From Bryum argenteum (taxonomy: Eukaryota; Streptophyta; Bryopsida; Bryales; Bryaceae): a stretch of DNA of 64,000 bases. Every line of letters begins with the position of its first letter. The first letter of the stretch is position 1. Shown here one piece after another: positions 9,091-19,270 of the stretch. The notes under the pieces are model-generated. The model ran no database searches and had not been told where the DNA came from. It worked only from the letters and a program-made list of their open reading frames with translations. The translations under genes were made by a program, and so were the position numbers. The stretch lies in NCBI GenBank assembly GCA_037043015.1, contig CM073327.1, forward strand, positions 16,598,727 to 16,662,726, given 5' to 3'.

Positions 9091-12000
9091 CACTTAGTAC
9101 GACCGTTGGGAATAGTGAAAAATGTGGAGACGGAGGTAGGCGGGCATGTTCATCCGGTACAATATGTGGTTTTTCACATTCCAAACGCGATCTCGTCTTA
9201 TGCTATATTGTTAGGAAGACCATGGCTGTTCGATGCCAAAGCCAGAGACGATTGGGGGAAAGGCACCCTTACATTGGGCTACGGGAAGAATAAACAAGTG
9301 ATACAAATGTACCCCGTTGCCTACCATGGAGAAAGCCAACAGTCAATAACGGAGAACTCCGGATATTATGACTCTGAGGATGAGACGTACATTGATGCGA
9401 CATACCACATTATAAACAAAGACCTGCGGGAGAATAAAAAGAAATCTGGACTTCTTTTCAGAAATTCCGGACTAGGAGAGTATGAGATTAACCAGTCGCA
9501 GACGGATAATTCGGATCATGCGATTGCAGACTGGATGCAAAGTTACGACGTATACAATATCAGCACGACTGAATGGGAACCGGAGGAGTCCACTCGCTCG
9601 GAGAGCTGGTACAGTGCGGGACCTGATATTGAGAAGATTCAGTCCCATAAGCAGGAACAGTTGGTTAAGAGACTTGAACTGGGCAGTACGGATAATTCTC
9701 AAACTGTTGTTATTTACGAAGGAATACAAGGACAAGAATTGGAAAACTGGAAAACATTCCTGCTGAAACACAAATCAGTTTTTGCATGGACTTACCATGA
9801 CTTGAAGGGTATACCAGCATCAATAGGTGAACACCACATAATACTGGAGGATACAGCGGCTCCAGTTCGACAGAGGCAGCATCGATTGAATCCTAAGTAT
9901 TCACTTCTGGTGAAAGAAGAAATTGATAAACTCTTAAAGGCCGGGTTTATTTACCCAGTCCCCTACAGTGAATGGGTGTCACCAATTGTTATGGTACCAA
10001 AGAAGAATGGGAAAGTACGGATTTGTCAGGACTTCCGTAAACTAAATTCAGCTACGAAAAAGGACTACTTTCCGTTGCCATTTACAGACAGTATATTGGA
10101 CGCTGTAGCAGGCCATGAGTGTTACTCCTTCCTGGACGGATTCTCAGGATATAATCAGGTACGGATAGCAGAAGAAGACCAGTCCAAAACAACTTTTACT
10201 ACGGACTGGGGTACGTTCGCGTACACCGTGATGCCTTTTGGATTATGTAATGCACCTGCAACATTCCAGCGTATCATGACACAAGCTTTCCAAAAATATT
10301 TACGGAAGTTCATGGAAATCTTCCTTGATGATTTTTGCGTCTTCAGTAAGAAAAAGAATCATTTGAAGTGTTTAGGGAAATGCATGAGGCAGTGCAATGA
10401 CTTTGGAATATCCTTAAATTCCGAGAAATGTCAGTTTGGCATGCCATTCGGAAGATTGCTTGGCCATGTGGTGTCGAGAACGGGAATCTCGACAGACCCC
10501 GATAAAATACGGATAATCGTACAATTACCGCTACCCACAACAATATCTAAAGTTCGAGCCTTTTTGGGCCATGCTAGTTACTATAGACGATTTATACATA
10601 TGTTTGCTGTTATATGCAACCCGTTAACAAAATTACTCAAGAAGACTGAGCCGGGACTCAGTCCAGTTTGGTCGGAGGAATGCACTCAGGCATTCGAGGA
10701 GTTAAAAAGGAAGTTGACGAATGCACCCATATTGGTAGCGCCAAGATGGAAAGAGATGTTCCATGTTTACGTAGACGCCTCTAATGTCGCCATTGGATCC
10801 GTCCTAAGTCAAAAAGACGCTATGGGCAGAGATCACCCGATCTATTATGCAAGTAGGCAGTTGGTACCGGCGGAACGGAATTATACCGTCACGGAACGGG
10901 AGGCGCTAGGTATGATTTACTCGGTCCAGAAGTTCCGCCATTACTTATTGGGGTATCAGTTTGTGTTCCATGTGGACCACGATGCATTAAAGTACATGAT
11001 CAATAAACCTCAACTTAGTGGGAGAATAGCCAGGTGGGTGTTGTTACTTCAAGAGTTTAACTTTACAGTCGAGGTACGACCTGGTAAGACACACGGAAAT
11101 GCGGACCATTTATCCCGTCTAACGGAGGCTGAAGGTACGGACTCAATTAACGACGCTCTACCGGACGCACAGTTGTTCAATGTGGACGTTATCGCCGATC
11201 AGTACAAGGACATCATTCAGTATTTGACATCCCAGGAGTTTCCCATAGGACTGTCCCCTGCGCAGAAACGACTCTTGATTGAGCAATGTGCTCCGTTTAC
11301 GATGCTCGGCTCAGTTTTATATAAATTAGGGAAAGACGGCGTTCTCCGACGATGTATCTTTGAGAGTGAAGTTGAAAGCATTTTAGAGGGTTGTCACTCT
11401 GATGTCTGTGGAGGACATTTTGCGGGTGATTCCACAGCAAGAAAAGTCTTATTGGCAGGATTCTGGTGGCCAACCTTATTTAAAGATGCACACAAATTTG
11501 TACGATGCTGTGACCCATGTCAACGGATAGGCAAACCGATTTTGTCATCCGCAATGCCGTTAATTCCAATTTTGGCACAGGCTCCATTTGAAAAATGGGG
11601 TATCGATTTTGTAGGACCAATCGCGCCAGCTTCCCGTCACGGACAAAAGCGGTATATCCTAGTGGCCACGGATTATGTCACGAAATGGGCTGAAGCAGAA
11701 GCAGTTAAAAATGATGATGCAGCGACGGTGGCCCGATTCATGTATGAACATATAATTACGCGCTTTGGCTGCCCGAAAGAATTGGTAAGTGACCGTGGCA
11801 CCCATTTTATTAATAGTACTATCGAAGCCTTGACGGAGAAGTATCAGATAAAACACAGGAAGACGACTCCGTATCACCCTCGGGCTAATGGACAGACAGA
11901 GAAAACAAATGGGTTGTTGTGTAAGATAATTATGAAAACATTGTCAAAATCCCGTACGAATTGGGATGGAAAATTGTTGGGCGCATTATGGGCGTACAGA

Positions 12001-12477
12001 ACAGCCTACAAGGTGACAACGGGACAAACTCCGTTTCAATTAGTATACGGATTAGAAGCAATATTACCAATTGAGTTACAAATGGAAAGCCTACGGGTGG
12101 CAATTGATGAAAGACTAGGGGAAACGGAATCTTACCAAGCAAGATTGCAAGAATTAGAAAAATTGGATGAGACACGACGGGAGGCTTTGCAGCGAACGGA
12201 GGCTGTCCAAAAACGGAGGAAAAGCTATTACGACAGTAAACTTAAGCCAAAGACCTTTGCAGTCAACGATTGGGTGTTATTATATGACAGCCGCTATATG
12301 AAGTTTCCGGGAAAATTCCAATTTCGATGGTTAGGGCCCTATAAGGTTACGGAAGTATTTCCCAACGGATCAGTACAATTGGCAGATGTACGGGGAAACT
12401 TATTCGTGACACGGATTAATGGTAATCGGCTCAAGAAGTATTACGGGAATTTTGAAAAGCCATCTGCCAACGAATAG
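9091..12477 (+). CDS. Pol of the Gypsy element: protease C-half, RT, RNase H, integrase
   Basis: The frame is open from 9091; the first internal Met is at 9106, so expression probably depends on the upstream frame. Numbered from that Met, protease ends with a SYAILLGRPWL motif. RT spans about 240-480 with YPVPYSEWVSPIVMVPKKNG, QDFRKLN, MPFGLCNAPATFQ and the catalytic FLDDF (F in place of Y in YxDD, as in related plant elements). RNase H is about 550-680 (VYVDAS, TEREALG, HVDHDAL). Integrase has an HHCC zinc finger (about 763-806) and the DDE core: D in GIDFVGP, D in SDRGTHF, E in NGQTEKTN. The tail reads RWLGPYKVTEVFPNGSVQL, with no chromodomain seen. It copies element RNA and inserts the cDNA. 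Confidence 0.95.
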   Translation, partial: HLVRPLGIVKNVETEVGGHVHPVQYVVFHIPNAISSYAILLGRPWLFDAKARDDWGKGTLTLGYGKNKQVIQMYPVAYHGESQQSITENSGYYDSEDETYIDATYHIINKDLRENKKKSGLLFRNSGLGEYEINQSQTDNSDHAIADWMQSYDVYNISTTEWEPEESTRSESWYSAGPDIEKIQSHKQEQLVKRLELGSTDNSQTVVIYEGIQGQELENWKTFLLKHKSVFAWTYHDLKGIPASIGEHHIILEDTAAPVRQRQHRLNPKYSLLVKEEIDKLLKAGFIYPVPYSEWVSPIVMVPKKNGKVRICQDFRKLNSATKKDYFPLPFTDSILDAVAGHECYSFLDGFSGYNQVRIAEEDQSKTTFTTDWGTFAYTVMPFGLCNAPATFQRIMTQAFQKYLRKFMEIFLDDFCVFSKKKNHLKCLGKCMRQCNDFGISLNSEKCQFGMPFGRLLGHVVSRTGISTDPDKIRIIVQLPLPTTISKVRAFLGHASYYRRFIHMFAVICNPLTKLLKKTEPGLSPVWSEECTQAFEELKRKLTNAPILVAPRWKEMFHVYVDASNVAIGSVLSQKDAMGRDHPIYYASRQLVPAERNYTVTEREALGMIYSVQKFRHYLLGYQFVFHVDHDALKYMINKPQLSGRIARWVLLLQEFNFTVEVRPGKTHGNADHLSRLTEAEGTDSINDALPDAQLFNVDVIADQYKDIIQYLTSQEFPIGLSPAQKRLLIEQCAPFTMLGSVLYKLGKDGVLRRCIFESEVESILEGCHSDVCGGHFAGDSTARKVLLAGFWWPTLFKDAHKFVRCCDPCQRIGKPILSSAMPLIPILAQAPFEKWGIDFVGPIAPASRHGQKRYILVATDYVTKWAEAEAVKNDDAATVARFMYEHIITRFGCPKELVSDRGTHFINSTIEALTEKYQIKHRKTTPYHPRANGQTEKTNGLLCKIIMKTLSKSRTNWDGKLLGALWAYRTAYKVTTGQTPFQLVYGLEAILPIELQMESLRVAIDERLGETESYQARLQELEKLDETRREALQRTEAVQKRRKSYYDSKLKPKTFAVNDWVLLYDSRYMKFPGKFQFRWLGPYKVTEVFPNGSVQLADVRGNLFVTRINGNRLKKYYGNFEKPSANE

Positions 12478-12870
12478 TGCGGAACAGACAGGGTGAGGTG
12501 CAAAGCTAGAACGGGATAGACATATATACAGGCTAAACATTGATTTTGCGTCTCACGGTGATTACCCGAGGACGGGTTCTGAGATCGAACGGGGGGGGAG
12601 GTTAAAAGAAACGGGGCTCACGTAAAAGAGAAATAAAAAAAAAAAAAAAAGTTGGGTAATCATGAGAAATCAAGGGAAATGACAGTAAATTAATTTTTAG
12701 GGTTTTGAAAGTTAGGGATTGCAAAGGGCTGGGAGAGGGGCAGGTTTTGCAATTCTGTGCACAGCGAAGGTGGAGAGGGAGTGTTTGAGCGTTTAAAAAA
12801 TTCCGTCAGTAAATTGTGCGTTGTGGCAGCGTTTTAGCAAAGGAAACGGTTAGCGTAGAGCGCTGATTGG
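12478..12870 (+). other. Spacer between pol and the third ORF
   Basis: Non-coding. It holds a G-run near 12590, a run of about 16 A near 12636-12651, and an inverted pair TGATTACCC / GGGTAATCA (about 12559 and 12654) that could form a stem flanking them. It may serve internal expression of the third ORF, but no promoter can be named. Confidence 0.4.
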
Positions 12871-15066
12871 GTGGAAGGAGTAGCAGCCATGGGGAAACAA
12901 CAAAAGAGAGCTGCAGGTACACCTGCAACAACACCGGTGAAGAAGGGAAGGAAGCCGAAGCGAGTTTATACGGAGCTACCTGACTTGACGGAGCTCGCGT
13001 TTGCGCCATTGGAGCAAATGGAGATCGTTGTGCATCGCAAGGAACCACCGATGGAGGATTTAAAGAGGGCGGACATTTATGGATTTATGAAATGGTCGAC
13101 CCAATTGCCGAAGATGGATGGAGGGTTGGTCACTGAATACTTGTATAACTACGACATAAATGGCGGAAGCAGCATGGTGCGTGGTCGACGCATAGTATTT
13201 ACGGAGTCACTGATGCACAACGCGTTGTACTTGCCAATAAGCGAGTTTGCAGTCGGGGATGAGAAGCCGCCTCTGGATTTCAACCCGGGAAGGTACTTTA
13301 GAACGGGAATGGATGCATTGGTAGCGGAACAGGGTTGGAAAATTGGAGAAGCGATCAGTCCTGACCTAATGGAGTTTATGCGATTCGCTCAGAAGCGATT
13401 AGTTTTGGGAGTACATGGCACGTACTTGGCGCAGAAATATCTCTACGCAGTTGCGCAAACCTATAGCGGGATGACCTTTAATTGGGCGCTGTTCGTATCA
13501 GAACAGATTTATCAGGAGCTCCAGTACAAACGGAGAAAGGGGAAAATTGGGTCTCTACTGGCAGCAAGTTATATTTCCGCAGCCATTAAATATCAGTTAA
13601 GTCAGCCGTTGACGGAGTCGGACGAGGACCTCGCAAGGGAACGGACAATGCCAGTACCGCCGCCAGCGGGAGCGATGGAGAAGGAAGTCGAGGATCCGTC
13701 GGGGGAAGAGTTAGAACCACCCAGGAGGACAAGGCAACAGGTTGCTGCAGGACAGAAGAAGAAGCAGGTGGCAGAACCGAGTAGCCCAGCTAGGAAAAGG
13801 AGGAAACAAACGGAGTTGCGACCAATATCACCAGGTCCGTTTGTGCCAGCAACGGGGGGCAGCTCAGGCCCTAAATCACCAGTGGAGGATGAGAACATGG
13901 CAATAACGGAGGAGTTTAAGCAAGCCGCAATGGAGCCAGCTATGTGGCAGGAGCAGGTAGTTGTGAAATTGGAGCAGACGGTGGCATGGGTGAAGAACTT
14001 GCAGGTGGTGGATTATGCGAAGCTAAAGGCCGAACTGGAAGAAATTCGGGCAAAAGCACAATTACTCCAAACTGATTGCAAAGTGTTGGCTAAGGGGGTG
14101 GACGAGCTCCGGAAGCAAAAAGAGGAAATTGAGAAGGAACGGGATTCTCAGGCTGCTGCTGTTCAACAGGGAAAGACTCGTTATGACGTGGCTTCCAAGG
14201 CATGGGAGGAGGAGAAGAAGACGTTGACGGAGAAGATCCGAGGAAATCAGATTGAGCATCAACGGATTAAAGACGACTTGGACAACCAGTTGAGTAAGGC
14301 CCTTCACGACAACCTGGCGCTTCAGGATTCTGTACGGGAACGGGATAATAAATTGAGGCAATTGGAACTGGAGAGAGAGCGGGAGAGGTCCGTCGTGGAT
14401 ATGGAGGTGCAAACAGAACCAGTGTCCGGCGCAGAATTCGACAGCGAGTCCGAACGTACCATTTCTAGGCTCACTCAGCAACTACAGTCTCTGGGGAGGT
14501 ACAATGATGAGTTATTGCTCAAGTATGAACCCCCTAGTGACTCGGATGATGAGGAAGACGAGGAATCGGATGAGGAAGTGACACGGGTGATACTTGACGG
14601 GGCGCCATCAAAATCGGGGGTACGACTAGCGGAGGACGAAGACACGTTTATCAGTGGGGGGACGGAGTTGCAGATGCAGGATCCAGTCGAGGCCACGGAG
14701 TCCCAAAGTGTTGAGTGGTTGGATGTCATGGCGGTAACACCTGTGGAGGCGTTTGCGGAGGGGGAAAGGGGCGCAATAATTGAACGTACGCCCATCCAGG
14801 AGGCCGATTTGGGTGCTGGCTTGGCGCTAGTCGCAAGTCCAGTTGTGGGCTCAGTGCCAGTATTAACAGGTGTGGGTTCAGCTCCGTTGGACGTTTCGGT
14901 AGCAGTGGAACATCCCATTGTACCAGTGCAGGTGGACCAGGGGGAGCTGATAGCTGTGCAAGGCGTAGATTCCGTAGTTGCAATTGTACCTAGGAATTGC
15001 GAGGACGCAATTGGGGAGGAGTGGGGCTATGTGGAACGAGGATTTTCAGTTTTTGTAAATTTTTAG
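12871..15066 (+). CDS. Additional ORF downstream of pol (coiled-coil protein, function unknown)
   Basis: 731 residues, in the place where Athila-type elements carry an env-like ORF. No signal peptide or membrane segment is seen, so an envelope role is not supported. Residues 1-30 are basic. About 30-250 form a globular domain (for example DIYGFMKWSTQLP, YLPISEFAVGDEKPP, YISAAIKYQLSQPLTESDED) resembling the 'putative plant transposon protein' regions found in plant retroelements. About 260-350 is Pro/Lys-rich, 365-540 is a long charged coiled coil, and the rest is acidic and Val/Pro-rich. The ORF contains the polypurine tract and its last nine codons and stop lie inside the 3' LTR. A start at the second Met (12889) is equally possible. 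Confidence 0.8.
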   Translation: MEGVAAMGKQQKRAAGTPATTPVKKGRKPKRVYTELPDLTELAFAPLEQMEIVVHRKEPPMEDLKRADIYGFMKWSTQLPKMDGGLVTEYLYNYDINGGSSMVRGRRIVFTESLMHNALYLPISEFAVGDEKPPLDFNPGRYFRTGMDALVAEQGWKIGEAISPDLMEFMRFAQKRLVLGVHGTYLAQKYLYAVAQTYSGMTFNWALFVSEQIYQELQYKRRKGKIGSLLAASYISAAIKYQLSQPLTESDEDLARERTMPVPPPAGAMEKEVEDPSGEELEPPRRTRQQVAAGQKKKQVAEPSSPARKRRKQTELRPISPGPFVPATGGSSGPKSPVEDENMAITEEFKQAAMEPAMWQEQVVVKLEQTVAWVKNLQVVDYAKLKAELEEIRAKAQLLQTDCKVLAKGVDELRKQKEEIEKERDSQAAAVQQGKTRYDVASKAWEEEKKTLTEKIRGNQIEHQRIKDDLDNQLSKALHDNLALQDSVRERDNKLRQLELERERERSVVDMEVQTEPVSGAEFDSESERTISRLTQQLQSLGRYNDELLLKYEPPSDSDDEEDEESDEEVTRVILDGAPSKSGVRLAEDEDTFISGGTELQMQDPVEATESQSVEWLDVMAVTPVEAFAEGERGAIIERTPIQEADLGAGLALVASPVVGSVPVLTGVGSAPLDVSVAVEHPIVPVQVDQGELIAVQGVDSVVAIVPRNCEDAIGEEWGYVERGFSVFVNF
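15013..15026 (+). other. Polypurine tract of the Gypsy element
   Basis: GGGGAGGAGTGGGG ends 3 bases before the 3' LTR, the expected place for the plus-strand primer. It lies inside codons of the third ORF. Confidence 0.8.
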
Positions 15067-15768
15067 TTTTACCCTTTAGATTCCGTTGGGGATGGTTAAG
15101 GGAATGGAGTCTATTATGGAGTATGTTCCAATACCGGAATGGGAATGGCCAGTTCTCATACTCATGTCCAATATCGTTTGTAAGTTACGTTAATCTAGTT
15201 CAGTTCAGTTTCCCAGTTTGTTCTGTGTGTACGGGAAGCGAGTCAATGGGGAGTTGGTGGAAGTCCGTATTATGGGATCATGTCAGTCAACTGGTCGTGG
15301 TCAGTTGGGAGTTCGGTTCCGTTCCTAGGAGTGCCCATTTCCGTTGCGGTCGGGTTGAGTCCGTTCCGTTCCCTTTAGAAGTGCATTCAGTTGAGAGATC
15401 TGGATCGGTATGTCGGTTGTTTAGTGTTGTTTCGTGGGATGGGTATACATGATTGAGGAGTTTATTGTCTTTGGTCTGACCATGGAGAATTGGCGGCCTA
15501 GGGATGCAAGAAGCGCCCTATGTTCTCTATTTTGGAGTGTGAATCAGTGATTGTTGTGTACAATTCAGTTCAGGAATTAATAAATACTATTACTCTGATA
15601 TTGGTTTTGGTTTGTGTATGTGTGCGTATGATTGTTTGATGAGAAATTGATTGTTGTTCACCTAAAACTACCTTCTAAGTGGAAATTACAACTGAAAGCT
15701 CAATACTGCGAATCCCCAGTGTTCGAACCTTACTTAACGGAATCTGTTCCCATAACTATACTACTACA
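15030..15768 (+). repeat. 3' LTR of the Gypsy element
   Basis: Same 739 bp as 5350-6088, offset exactly 9,680 bp. AATAAA is at 15579-15584. The stop codon of the third ORF (15064-15066) lies inside it. Confidence 0.95.
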
Positions 15769-15773
15769 CGTGT
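15769..15773. other. Target-site duplication CGTGT (right copy)
   Basis: CGTGT follows the 3' LTR and is identical to 5345-5349 just before the 5' LTR. It places the LTR insertion 17 bp inside the left end of the older 19-bp-TIR element. Confidence 0.9.
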
Positions 15774-16019
15774 TGAGGCAATCGGGCGGACAAAACGGAC
15801 GTACGAGTTGTCCCGGACGGACGGGCGAGCCCGCCCACCTTATTTGAAGGGGGCGTGTAATTTTTTCATGGGTAAGAAACTTTGCAGTAAAAAGCCACGT
15901 AGGATGTGACATGTAAGTCCATCGTGGCGTCGGGGCGGGTGAAATCGTGCCATGGCGAGTGAACTTTTGTTAGGGCGAGTGAACTTTTGAGAGGGCGGGT
16001 GAACTTTTGAGGGGCGGGT
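15774..16019. other. Left arm of the 19-bp-TIR element, no gene
   Basis: Contains 'atcgggcggacaaaacggacg', similar in direct orientation to sequence near the right end (about 20088-20130), a GGGC..GCCC stem near 15823-15837, and three repeats of 'gggcg(a/g)gtgaacttttg' (about 15950-16020). Confidence 0.45.
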
Positions 16020-16610
16020 TACATTGGTGGCGGGCGGGGAGGGGGGCGGGGGGGGGGGGGCGGGGGGGGAGGGGGGGGGGGGGGTAAAGGGGGGTAAGGG
16101 GAGTTAGGGGGTAGGGGATGGATAGGTTATAGGGGGGTAGGGAGGGATAGAGGGGGAGTAGAGGGAGGGATAGGGGGTAGAAGGGGGGTAGAGGGAGGGA
16201 TAGGGGGGTAGAAGGGGGTAGAGAGGGAGGGATAAGGGGGTAGGGGGTAGGGGGGAAAGGGGGGTAGGGGGATGGATAGGTTATAGGGGGGGGGGGGAGG
16301 GATAGAGGGGGGGTAGAGGGAGGGATAGGGGGGGGTAGAGGGAGGGAGGGATAGGGGGGTAGAGGGAGGGATAGGGGGGGTAGAGGGAGGGATAGGGGGG
16401 TAGAGGGAGGGATAGGGGGGTAGAGGGAGGGATAGGGGGGTAGAGGGAGGGATAAGGGGGGTAGAGGGAGGGATAGGGGGGTAGAGGGAGGGATAAGGGG
16501 GGTAGAGGGAGGGATAATGGGGGGGGGAGGGGGAAAGGGGGGGGAAGGGGAGGGGAAAGGGGGTGGGAGGTGGGAGGTGGGATAGGAGAGGGAGTAAGGA
16601 CACGTGCTGC
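16020..16610. repeat. G-rich minisatellite with about 20-bp units
   Basis: Poly-G runs followed by many units like 'ggggggtagagggagggata'. The plus strand is almost free of C, with many runs of three or more G that could form quadruplexes. The long Pro/Ser-rich reading frame on the other strand (16127-16603) is a product of the repeat. Confidence 0.85.
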
Positions 16611-16663
16611 GTTTTTTAAATGTTGTTTAAATTTTTTAAATTTTTTTAAATAAAATGTTATTT

Positions 16664-17203
16664 GAAGAAGAATGAAATAAACATAATACCACCCACCAGT
16701 ACATTCTTTAGTCCTAATATAAATTGTGATCGTAAAATCAAATATATGATTAAACCATTAGGATGATAAATTTATTTGTAATATAGTATTGGGAAGAAGA
16801 ATGAAATAAACATAATACCACCCACTAGTACATTCTTTAGTCCTAATATAAATTGTGATCGTAAAATCAAATATATGATTAAACCATTAGGATGATAAAT
16901 TTATTTGTAATATAGCATTGGGAAGAAGAATGAATTAAACATAATACCACCCACCAGTACATTCTTTAGTCCTAATATAAATTGTGATCGTAAAATCAAA
17001 TATATGATTAAACCATTAGGATGATAAATTTATTTGTAATATAGTATTGGGAAGAAGAATGAAATAAACATAATACCACCCACCAGTACATTCTTTAGTC
17101 CTAATATAAATTGTGATCGTAAAATCAAATATATGATTAAACCATTAGGATGATAAATTTATTTGTAATATAGCATTGGGAAGAAGAATGAATTAAACAT
17201 AAT
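16664..17203. repeat. 129-bp AT-rich tandem repeat, four copies plus a partial fifth
   Basis: Units start at 16664, 16793, 16922 and 17051, with a partial one at 17180, each exactly 129 bp. They begin 'gaagaagaatgaa' and end 'atagtattgg' or 'atagcattgg'. The variants alternate (AAATAAAC/AATTAAAC; TAGTATT/TAGCATT), so units 1-2 and 3-4 form a 258-bp higher-order pair. Near identity implies recent duplication. Confidence 0.9.
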
Positions 17204-17409
17204 AGAAGGTGGGATTGGAGAAAAATAGCACACATTTTAAGAATATCATTTTTTTGGGACGTGGTAGCTCGACTTTGAAATAGAGGGGGAATTGGTTTGT
17301 AGTGGGGCAATCTTGAATAAGAGAGGAAATACGGAAACTTCATTTCTCTCTTTCCTTGATCCCCCTTGGCTCCTTCTTCCACCTACCGGGTATTTTTAAA
17401 GTAATGAAG

Positions 17410-19270
17410 TCCAAACATTCCTCACTAAAGCCCGGATTTGGACTTTCCCGGATATAGTGGGGGAATGTTTGACTTTTCTACGATTGTATTGAGTATGCCT
17501 TCCCTTCCCTCCTCTTCTTTCCCCTCACCCCCTCATCCTCACCCCCCCACACACCACCCCCCCCACCCCCACCACCCCCTCACCCCACCCCACCCCCCCC
17601 ACACCCCACCCCACCCCCCTCACCCCACCCCACCCCCTCACCCCACCCCACCCCCCACCCCACCCCACCCCCCTCACCCCACCCCCCTCATCCCACCCCC
17701 CATCCTCACCCCCGCACTCACTCCTCCCCATTCCCCCTTACCATCTCCGCCCTACCCCCCATGGTACTCGCCCTACCCCCATGGTACCCGCACCTCCCCG
17801 TAATCCGCCCCTCCCCGTAACCCGCCCCTCCTCTCTCACCCACCCCACGTAGTTTTTTGAAAAAATTTGCCTTCTCTCTCACCAATCTTGTGTTTTGCAA
17901 ACAAGCATCATTAATGGGATAAACAAATCCAAACATTCCCTCATTAAAGCCGGGATTTGGAGTATCCCGGATATAGTGAGGGAATGTTTGGATTTCCAAT
18001 GATTGGATTGACCATCATTCCACTCCTCTTCCACTTCCTCCCCTTCTCTCCTCTTCCCTCCCCACTCCTCCCTTTCTTCTTTTCTCCTCCCCCCCACCCG
18101 CCCCATCCTCACCCGCCTCTCATCCTCACCCCCCTCACCCCACCCCCCCCTCCACCCCACCCCACCCCCCTCATCCTCACCCCCTCACACTCACTCCCCT
18201 CATTCCCCCTTACCATCTCCGCCCTACCCCCCCCTCGGTACCCGCCCTACCCCCCATGGTACCCGCCCTACCCCCCATGGTACCCGCACCTCCCCCCCGT
18301 AATCCGCCCCTCCCCCCCGTAACCCGCCCCTCCTCTCTCACCCACCCCACGTAGTTTTTTGAAAAAAATTTGCCTTCTCTCTCACCAATCTTGTGTTTTG
18401 CAAACAAGCATCATTAATGGGATAAACAAATCCAAACATTCCCTCATTAAAGCCGGGATTTGGAGTATCCTGGATATAGTGAGGAATGTTTGGATTTCCA
18501 ATGATTGGATTGACCATCATTCCACTCCTCTTCCACTTCCTCCCCTTCTCTCCTCTTCCCTCCCCACTCCTCCCTTTCTTCTTTTCTCCTCCCCCTCACC
18601 CGCCCCCTCATCCTCACCCGCCCTCTCATCCTCACCCCCCCACACACCACCCCCTCACACCACCCCCTCACACCATTCCCCCCTCACACCACCCCCTCAC
18701 CCCACCCCCTCACCCCACCCCCCCACCCCACCCCACCCCCTCATCCTCACCCCCACACTCACTCCCCTCATTCCCCTTACCATCTCCGCCCCTACCCCCC
18801 CCTTGGTACCCGCCCTACCCCCCATGGTACCCGCCCTACCCCCATGGTACCCGCACCTCCCCCCGTAATCCGCCCCTCCCCCGTAATCCGCCCCCCCCCC
18901 CGTAATCCGCCCCTCCCCCGTAACCCGCCCCTCCTCTCTCACCCACCCCACGTAGTTTTTTGAAAAAAATTTGCCTTCTCTCTCACCAATCTTGTGTTTT
19001 GCAAACAAGCATCATTAATGGGATAAACAAATCCAAACATTCCCTCATTAAAGCCGGGATTTGGAGTATCCCGGATATAGTGAGGGAATGTTTGGATTTC
19101 CAATGATTGGATTGACCATCATTCCACTCCTCTTCCACTTCCTCCCCTTCTCTCCTCTTCCCTCCCCACTCATCCCTTTCTTCTTTTCTCCTCCCCTCTC
19201 CACCCCCCTTACCCACCCCCCCTAACCCTCACCCTCCTCACTTCCCCTCTCCCCCCCCTCACTTTGGATT
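17410..19270. repeat. Tandem 500-600 bp units, each with a perfect hairpin and C-rich tracts
   Basis: The marker 'gtagttttttgaaaaa' recurs at 17849, 18351 and 18952 (spacing 502 and 601 bp). Each unit carries a hairpin with 16-bp arms TCCAAACATTCCCTCA and TGAGGGAATGTTTGGA around an inner CCGGGA/TCCCGG stem: 17410-17472 (diverged), 17928-17992, 18431-18494 (one base lost) and 19032-19096. Between hairpins are C-rich tracts of variable length ('ccccacccc', 'cccgccctacccc'). Pro/His-rich ORFs here come from the C-runs. Confidence 0.85.

Larger units (their letters stand above)
5350..15768 (+). mobile_element. Complete Ty3/Gypsy LTR retrotransposon, non-chromoviral, with an extra 3' ORF
   Basis: 10,419 bp bounded by two 739-bp LTRs that I read as identical, starting TG and ending CA. 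The target duplication CGTGT lies at 5345-5349 and 15769-15773. The order is LTR, primer-binding site, gag-protease, RT, RNase H, integrase, additional ORF, polypurine tract, LTR. RT before integrase makes it Ty3/Gypsy. The Asp-tRNA type primer site, the absence of a visible chromodomain and the third ORF fit the Tat/Athila side of plant Gypsy elements. Identical LTRs mean a recent insertion. One in-frame UAG interrupts the protease; no other lesion was seen. Confidence 0.95.

Noticed and set aside
14062..14983. Long minus-strand ORFs opposite the third Gypsy ORF
   Set aside because: Antisense shadows of the plus-strand coding sequence.
16127..16603. Pro/Ser/Leu-rich minus-strand ORF of 158 codons
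   Set aside because: Translation of the G-rich minisatellite; periodic and without domain features.
17438..18905. Several Pro/His-rich ORFs on the plus strand and Gly/Arg-rich ones on the minus strand
   Set aside because: All come from C-rich tandem repeats whose unit lengths vary freely, so no frame is kept.
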